Below, one piece after another: positions 57,094 through 64,000 of a stretch of DNA of 64,000 nucleotides. The stretch's first letter is position 1, and each line of letters begins with the position of its first letter. A program made the position numbers and the translations under genes. The notes below the pieces were generated by a model that ran no database searches, was not told the origin of the DNA, and was given only the letters and a program-made list of their open reading frames with translations. The stretch covers positions 310,001 to 374,000 of the forward strand of contig JXTC01000005.1 in the NCBI GenBank assembly GCA_002914845.1, given 5' to 3'. The stretch is from Trema orientale (taxonomy: Eukaryota; Streptophyta; Magnoliopsida; Rosales; Cannabaceae).

Positions 57094-59629
57094 AAACACT
57101 ACATTATAGTTTTTCACTCTCTTTCTTGGATTTTTAAAAATATTCACATCTGGAAAGTAGTTGAAGCATGTATTATGTGAGCTTAATGTTTACACTTTAA
57201 TATTGACTTATTAATTCAGTATTGACTTACTTGGATATTGACACAGTACTTTTAGTTTGTATAATTTCATTATCTTAGCTTACCGTAGAAATTATTATCA
57301 TCCCGTAAAGAACAAACAAAGAAGTATTATTGTTGTAAATCACATGCTTGTAGAAAGTAGATGGACATTCAATTACTCCAGCACAAGCAACAAGAAGCAG
57401 CTGGTAAACACTCTGGAGGAAAGAAAGAAAAAGAAATACAATGGACAATCTAATATTTTTACGAAAAATTCCATATTTATGTAGAAAAATACCATTCTGC
57501 ACGACTTAATAAGGCAATAGTTACTTTACATGCTCAAAACCTGAATTTATCAAATGTATTTGAGATAACCAACCGAGTTATTTAAGCTAACTAATACAAT
57601 ATCTTTCAAATAAGTTAGACTATTCAAGATTTTTTTACTGACTTTTAATGGGACAGCTAGATATCTGGCCACTTTTAGGCCCAAAAGTTAGCAAATAACC
57701 AAATCTTTTTTTTTTTTTTGATGAGAAAACTAGGTAGATGATCAATTTTTTATATTGGTTTAAGTAGATATCCAATTTTTAAATTTTATAGCTAAATGTC
57801 TATTTCTTTTAAATGGTAAATTGATGTATATTTTGCTTTTTTATTTCTGTCCTTTTTTTAATAGGCTTATTTATGGTCCCAATCTAAACTAATTTCTCTC
57901 ACATCATATCACTGAGAGTGAAATACAGTTCTCTCAGTTAGTGTATAGGACTTGAAGCCTACTAGCTCAAAGGCAGATGAACACTATATCTATTCTCAAT
58001 AAATTCAAGTACGCTCTCAAAAATTTCTCTTCAGTTTGACATGATAGATCTTGACTTTAGTGATTTCTATAGAAGTCTGGCGAGATGTCAAAAGTAGGAA
58101 ATCCGACGACATGAGTCGTCGCTTCAGGGACTTTTAAAGAGACTACATGAATATGATTATGTCGTCGCTTTAGGGACTTTAAAAGATACGACATGATGAT
58201 GTCGTCGCTTTAGTTCTTGTAAAAAAAACTTGGCACCAACATTTTGTTGTATGGTAAAGACATGTAGATTATACATACGACGGTTCTTGATTTCAGCCAT
58301 GATAAATAGGTCCTATCACCACAACCCATGTCTTGGCCATACTCGAAACCTTATACCTGCCTTCTGCCAGAGCATTTTAACAATGACAAATGATGTAGCG
58401 GAAGCGTCTGATAAGAAAGATCTTTTGAAAAATTGGGGACAACCTACTATAACCTGTTGATTCACTCATAAATACCAGGAAATAGGTTTCAAATAACTGT
58501 TGATTCTCAAAGAATACCAGAAATTTTGGAAGAAAAGAGATACTCTCTTAAATTTTATTAATCAACTCAAAACTGAAAATAAAAGGTCTTATGGCTCATA
58601 ATATATAAGAAAACTAGACAAGACACGAAACCTTATCAAAAATATTAAAATATTCGGAATCTGGTAACAAAATAAAGGGAAAAAACACAAATATGGGTAA
58701 CAAAAAACGCTAAAATCGCATAGTGGTAGACCAGTTTTATCTACCGAAAACTGGTAGTAGACCGATCCTGTTTACCCATTATTCCAGAGAGTAAATCACT
58801 ATTTTGGACGAAAAATCAGCAGACTGTTGTTGGGACGGTAGACCGGAAATTATAGGCGGTCTACCGAAAATTCTAACTCTCACTTATTATGAACGTAGGA
58901 CTCGAAAAACTCGAACTCATGACGCGATACATCAACAAACCCCCTTGAATTTGGCAACGTTGCCTCATAGCAATAATAGCCACTTCAATGGCCATAATTG
59001 CAGTAAGGCAACAATATGACCTTTTAATTATTTTTAGTTTTCTAAATTTAAATGAAATTAATTAGATCTTATTCGATTTCTGTTGAATAATTGTACTTTA
59101 AATTAATTTAGACATAATTTTAGTTAAGTTTTGAATTAGTTTGAAGTTTTCATTTCTAAAATTTCTAATTTTCCTTAAAAGCTAAAACCTTTTAAGTTCT
59201 TTATATTTTCTCTCCAAATCTACGAGTATTAAGAAAATACCTATTATATTTTCAGAAAAGATAGCACTTGACGTGCATGTCAATTCAGTCTAAAATTTAA
59301 CAGTTCTGTTAACAGTTTGGGGTTGATTGCTGCTATTTTGAGAATTTAAGGACTTACTTGCAAAAAACTGTAATTTAAGTACAACATTGCCAATTCACGA
59401 AGAGTCCAGGGGCAAACAATGTCAGAAACCCTACAACATAATAAACACGTGTCCAGTAAAGAGTAAAGGCAGCTCGTCAAATATGATTAAAACAGAGCTA
59501 GCATCTCAAGCACTCTAATTACTACACTAATCATTTCTATCAGAGTGTAATATCTCTCGGATTACTGTTTTCCATTATTTCTAATAAGCTGTTGCTTCCT
59601 TAATTTTATGCTTCTTCCAATATTTTGGC
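57094..59629. other. Intergenic region right of LIFEGUARD
   Basis: Besides the CACTA fragment there is a half-unit related to 20780..21000 (near 57730..57810), and about 58230..59000 has moderately complex sequence with GGTAGACC/GGTCTACC inverted words (58726..58863). No protein or RNA gene was recognised. Confidence 0.4.
58105..58222 (+). mobile_element. Terminal fragment of a CACTA (CMC) element
   Basis: Three imperfect subterminal repeats of the form GTCGTCGCTTTAGGGACTTT with intervening ACGACATGA words end in TTTAGTTCTTGTA. CACTA ends of this family read TAGTTCTTGTAGTG, so only the last GTG is missing. The other end was not found. Fragment only. Confidence 0.55.
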
Positions 59630-60145
59630 AAATTATACATAACATACATATCTTTACACAGCCACGCCTCCCTCTCTCTCTCCCTCTCTCTCATTTCTCT
59701 CAGACATTGTCCGTACGTGAGTGTCTCCAAGTCCGAGCCCCAGGCCTGAATCTACTTCCTCGGCTGCGCCTCCCTGAAGGTCCCTCCATCTTTGTCTTAG
59801 TCTTCGCGTGTTCTTCCCCCAAGCTTGAAGGTCCGTCCGCATCTCTCCCTACCTTCCTCTAATCTGTCCCCTTTTTTGGGGTTTCAAGACTCTTTTTTTC
59901 TTCCCGAGGGATTTTGGGTTTGGGTTTGGGTTTGGGTTTGGGGGTCTTTTTACTAATTAAGCTTTCATTTCTTGTCATCATTAATCTCTTCTTTCAGCTA
60001 CCACTCACACTGCCGCAGCACTCTCGCCCGCCCTGTCTCGATCGCGCGCTCTCTCACTCTCACTCTCGCCATCTCTCCATCCCACGCTCCAGCGGCCTCT
60101 CGCTCAACACTCGGTGCTCTCGGAACATTAATCGAAGAGACAGAG
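59630..60145 (+). promoter_or_regulatory. Probable 5' leader/promoter of an unidentified plus-strand gene
   Basis: A stretch clearly richer in C, T and G than its surroundings: CT microsatellite at 59668..59700, then many CTCTC, CGCC and TCCC words, as in plant 5' UTRs. AATCTCTTCTTTCAG at about 59984..59998 looks like an acceptor and ACAGAGTAAAAAGG near 60140 could hold a donor. No credible coding frame is present, and downstream DNA to the window end holds a retroelement fossil, so the gene's coding exons (if any) are outside. Confidence 0.35.
59914..59944 (+). repeat. (TTTGGG)n tract
   Basis: Five consecutive GGGTTT-type units ending in a longer G run. Six G-triplets in about 31 bp can form a G-quadruplex in DNA or RNA. 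It differs from the plant telomere repeat (TTTAGGG) by lacking the A. It lies in the putative leader described for 59630..60145. Confidence 0.8.
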
Positions 60146-61869
60146 TAAAAAGGTTAATATATGTTTCCTTTTTCCGAGTCTTTTTTTTTTTTTTGGAAAC
60201 ATGAATACTAATTGATTGCTTTATCAACTCGACCCAACCTACCATATTTAGTTTCCATGCACGAACGTTTTCTTTAATAATCACTGCATTTTACCATGTC
60301 CTGATCTGATTGCTCTGATTCTAATCTACGGTTTGTTTTTCTTGCTTTGAAGTATTCTTCTCTTACTTTTGGGCTTTTCGATCTTACATTACATTGTTCC
60401 TTCTTGCTGAAAAAAAAACCAAGATTGCTTTTAATTTATTGTCATATGACTGGTGAATTTGACTTTAATTTGTTGAGGTTAGTTGGGTAATAAGTCTACC
60501 ATCTGTTTCTTTTATATTATTTTTCTTATATCTATAGCAAAGTTGGTAATTGATATTTTCTTGCAAATATTATATAGTGAAGCATTAGAAACTATCTGGG
60601 ACACCATTTTGGAAACTTGCAAGAGTGAAAAAATATTACTATTTTAGTTCTTAGCTTTTTTTTTTTTTTTTCCTTTTCCCTACTTGCTCCTGTTTTTGAA
60701 TTACTTAGTCAAAGTAATAATTGGAATGTATTAGTTAAGGCTTTTTCTTTGTATTATTATGTTAATTAGGAGTAGTGTCTAACAACGTGTTCAAGCTTAA
60801 TTATCTTCAATACTTACTTTTTTATTTAATAGAAGAGCAATGAGTACACCCTTTCATTGAGACTTGACGCTTACACTAAAAGTGATACTAAGGAAGGGAA
60901 AGATGACATAAGTTTGTATTCAGATCAACTTGTATGAATTAAAGAGCCTATAATGTGGATCCCAACACTTGCTGTTCATTCTCTAGTTTATTCATATTTT
61001 TTGTAGGTAAAATTAGTTGTCTAATGATATATGATCTAGATTGAAACGTGTGTTGGTTTCTTGAGCCAACCACTGTGATATTCCTCTTTGACCTATAGCA
61101 AATTAATACTCCTTATAAGAATCTGTCCATGTGTTATGTCTTGTGACTGAGGGTACTGATGGTTTTTTGGTGAACAAACTACATAGATGAGGTGGTGGAG
61201 TAACAACAGATAACTAAATAGTTATTGATTTATTTCAATAACGAATTGATTGTCTTACCAGTTTATCTGTTTTCTTTCAATTGTTTTTCTTGGGTTCCTA
61301 ACATTTAGAATATATGGTTTTAATGATTACCAGTTTAATGGGGAAGAGATGTTACAGTGAACAGTGTAGGATAAATATTCTAATTATTAATTATTGCTAT
61401 TTTTGCAATTTTTATTTATTTGAATATGCCAATTTCGTTAGTTTTTTTGCTAGTGGAGTTTAAACAAGGTGAGTTATTACTAGAAATGCTCCCTCTCGAG
61501 AAAAGAATAAAAAATAGTTTGTTAAACATCGATTGAATTAATAATGAATGAGAGATAGTACAAGAAAATGCTCCTCAATTTGTTGGCATAGTGTTAATGG
61601 TTCCAACAGGCACGATGTAACTTGTATTTATTGACATCATGATAAATAAAAGGGTGTGCTGAATTATATATAGTTGATCAACTTTGGGTTGTTTTGGAGG
61701 TCTTGCTTCTCTTGAAGAGCCAAATCATTTCCTCAAATTACCAATCTATGTTTTCTTTTGCTTATTTGTGATGGGTTCGTACTTGGATGCATGAGTTTGT
61801 CCTCACTTTTTTTTTCTTCACCACAATTACTTTTCGTAATATTTATATGAACAGCAGTAGCGAAATTTA
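60146..61869. other. Non-coding region, possibly an intron
   Basis: AT-rich DNA with poly-T tracts and no recognised frame, RNA gene or transposon ends. If the stretch to the left is a leader exon, this would be its intron. Confidence 0.35.
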
Positions 61870-64000
61870 TAGGCCCAAATCCTTCATCTCAAATTCAAAA
61901 TTAAGAATATCCTTGAGAATCTGAATTTCTTGGTTGTTGTCACTTTGCAATTAGCATATCATCCACATATAACAAGAGATAAGACTTTACTTGATTACCT
62001 TCCTTTTTTCATATAAATACAACTATCATAGTTGCATCTAATGAAAACAAAATAAACGTACTTTGTTCCTATTTTCATCCGAAATAAAACCTTCTGGTTG
62101 ACTCATGTAAATGATCTCTTCCAACTCTCCATGTAAGAAAACAATTTTAACGTCTAATTGCTCTAACTCTAAATCAAAATATGCCACCAGTGACAATATA
62201 ATTCTTATAGAGCAATGTTTAACTACAGGTGAAAAGATTTCATTAAAATCTACTCCTTCTTGTTGAGTAAACCCTTTGGCCACTAACCTGGTTTTAAATC
62301 GAGCTTGCTCAACTCCAAGAATACCTTTCTTTTGAAGATTCACTTACTGCCAACTACTTGCTTGTCCTTAGGTCTGTCTCCATATTTGATTTTTAATCAA
62401 AGAGTCATATTCCTCTTGCATAGCAGCCAACCACTTGCTTCAATTTTTGTCTCTAATTACTTCCTTATATGACTTAGGCTCTTCTCTTTCAAAATCTTCG
62501 GCAATGTTAAGAGCATATGAAATGAGATCAGCATGACTATATCTATCGGGTGGTCTTATGGTCCTTCTTTCCATATATATCTCTTGCCAAGAGATATGAA
62601 TCTGTAGATACACCAGGTTCAGCTCTGGTATCAACTAGTTCAGGTTGAGATTCGAGCTGATTTTGTACCTTTTCCTGACCTGTTAACTCCATCTCAACTT
62701 GCAGCCTCTCTTTGTACTCAACTCCGTCAAACTTATATACTGAGTACTTGATCAGATTTGGCATTTTTGACTCATCAAACATAACATCTCTACTTATCAA
62801 ATATTTTTGCTGACCTGGCTCTATACACTACAATTTTTAACCTTTAACACCTTCAGGGTATCTAATAAAGATACATTTCTTCGCTCTTGGTTCAAGTTTA
62901 TCCTGTCTTATGTGTGCATAGGCTAGACAACAAAAGACTCTTAAATTACTATAATCCGCTCAGTGACCAGACCAAAGCTTCATTAATGCCTTGAACTTAA
63001 TTGCTGAAGAAGGACACCTATTAATAAGATAAGTTGCAGTAACTACTGCTTCTCCCCAGAAGCCTTTAAGCAAACTAGCATTCAAGAGCATGCATCTGAC
63101 CCTCTCAAGAATGGTTCTATTCATTCTTTCAACCAGTCTATTCTGCTAATGAGTTCCACTAACAGTTTTATGCCTCGTAATCCCATCTTTCCTGCTTAAC
63201 TCGTTAAACTACTCTGAAAAATACTCCAGGTAAGGGTGTTCAAAATAACTGCTAAACTGTGGAAACCGTCCAATCCATGCGGTTTCTCTTCTTAAATGGC
63301 CGATTATGGATTAAAAAATATAAAAACTGACTTGGCTAGTTTGGTTCTCAATTTTGGACAAATTTAGTAGGATTCAAACTGAACTAACCAGTAAGTTTGT
63401 ATTTTTTAAAAATATATATATATATTAATAGTTAAAAATTTAAACTCACTCATTCTAATTGAGTAATGATTACTCTTAGCTCATTTAAGACTATGTTACT
63501 TAAGACTCTTATGATATTTTAGACGTTAAGTCTTGTTATTATAATGTGTGTAAGATTAAAGAGTTTAAGTTTGCTATTCAATTTTGATTAGGTTATAAGT
63601 TATAACTAAAGTTCAAGTTTACTAGGACTTTCGATTGGGTTGTAGCTTTTTACTATATTATGATTTCGTTTTATATTTGGACTTTATATATTATATGAAG
63701 TATGATTATGATATGAGCTTAGTTGATGTTGTACTAATTCAAATTTTGTAAGTTTTCAAACTGCGGAAACCGCCCAAACCGGCCGCAAAAATGTAGGTAC
63801 GGTCTGGCCGGTTTGAATCGACCAACTTAAACTACACAGATTGGTGAACCGGCCAAACTGCACATTCAGATTGGTTTCTGGATTGGCAATTTAGACTGTC
63901 CAGACCAGCTATGAACACCCCTAACTCCAGGCCATTGTCAGACCTTAAGTGTTTTAATTTCCTCTCTGGTTTATTTTCATGTAGTGTTTTCCATTCTTTA
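61870..64000 (-). mobile_element. Ty1/copia retrotransposon fossil (partial pol)
   Basis: Degraded copia polyprotein on the minus strand. From the right edge leftwards it shows parts of the integrase core end and its C-terminal region, a linker, and the start of the reverse transcriptase (LVAKGFTQQEGVDFNEIFSPV, then LDVK and a YVDDM-type site). RNase H and LTRs are not seen here: the left side is lost and the right side runs off the window. The copy is clearly broken, with several breaks, and is further interrupted by a hAT-like element at 63231..63923. Probably old. Confidence 0.8.
63231..63923. mobile_element. Non-autonomous hAT-like element inserted in the copia fossil
   Basis: 693 bp flanked by a perfect 8-bp duplication, ACTCCAGG (63223..63230 and 63924..63931). 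Inverted ends are TAAGGGTGTTCA on the left and TAGGGGTGTTCA reverse-complemented from the right. Arms carry GCGGTTT/AAACCG and GGCCGGTTTG words, and the core is AT-rich. No transposase frame. It is younger than the copia copy it interrupts. Confidence 0.85.

Noticed and set aside
59914-60204. Open frame starting with a Gly-Leu repeat
   Set aside because: The Gly-Leu run is translation of the TTTGGG tract and the rest is CT-rich leader-like DNA; no conserved protein content.

Overview
The window looks like nuclear DNA of a eudicot plant. It is AT-rich, its genes have many GT-AG introns, and it carries a PEAPOD (TIFY4) gene, a family known to be missing from grasses. The space between genes is full of short non-autonomous DNA transposons, solo-LTR-like fossils and a Ty1/copia fossil. 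Two single ambiguous bases (N at 2477 and 51446) mark it as a draft assembly. I resolved eight protein-coding genes exon by exon, by reading splice sites and checking that reading phase closes across each intron.

Layout. 1-1991 (-): 5' part of a class A heat stress transcription factor of the A2/A6/A7 type, with a TATA box and, about 600 bp upstream, an array of heat shock elements. 5784-9047 (-) and 12848-14091 (-): two head-to-tail acireductone dioxygenase paralogs (methionine salvage) with different intron numbers. 15625-19643 (-): PEAPOD/TIFY4 regulator, nine exons. 28663-29175 (+): secreted EPFL peptide of the EPFL4/5/6 type. 33008-34434 (-), with a leader exon near 35018-35150: RNA polymerase III subunit RPC9. 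51594-53495 (-): chlorophyllase. 54650-57093 (+): LIFEGUARD/BI-1-like membrane protein. Around 59630-60145 there is a GC- and CT-rich stretch that looks like the transcribed leader of a plus-strand gene, but I found no coding exon for it.

The genes do not form a pathway or cluster beyond the ARD tandem pair; they are ordinary plant neighbours. About 35-51 kb is a transposon-rich block. It contains a probable segmental duplication of the RPC9 5' end and its upstream DNA (copy A about 35030-39650, copy B about 42640-45400). Each copy carries different insertions, so each serves as an empty-site reference for the other. Several hAT-like, Mutator-like and Tourist-like elements have target-site duplications that can be read directly, and four nested insertions can be reconstructed (24.0-24.5, 35.2-37.4, 46.1-47.6 and 63.2-63.9 kb).

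I did not find a new multi-gene system, CRISPR array, rRNA or tRNA. The observations most worth checking are the heat shock element array, the duplicated exon-intron boundary inside the HSF intron, the RPC9 promoter caught between a duplication and a Mutator-like element, and the intron difference between the ARD paralogs.
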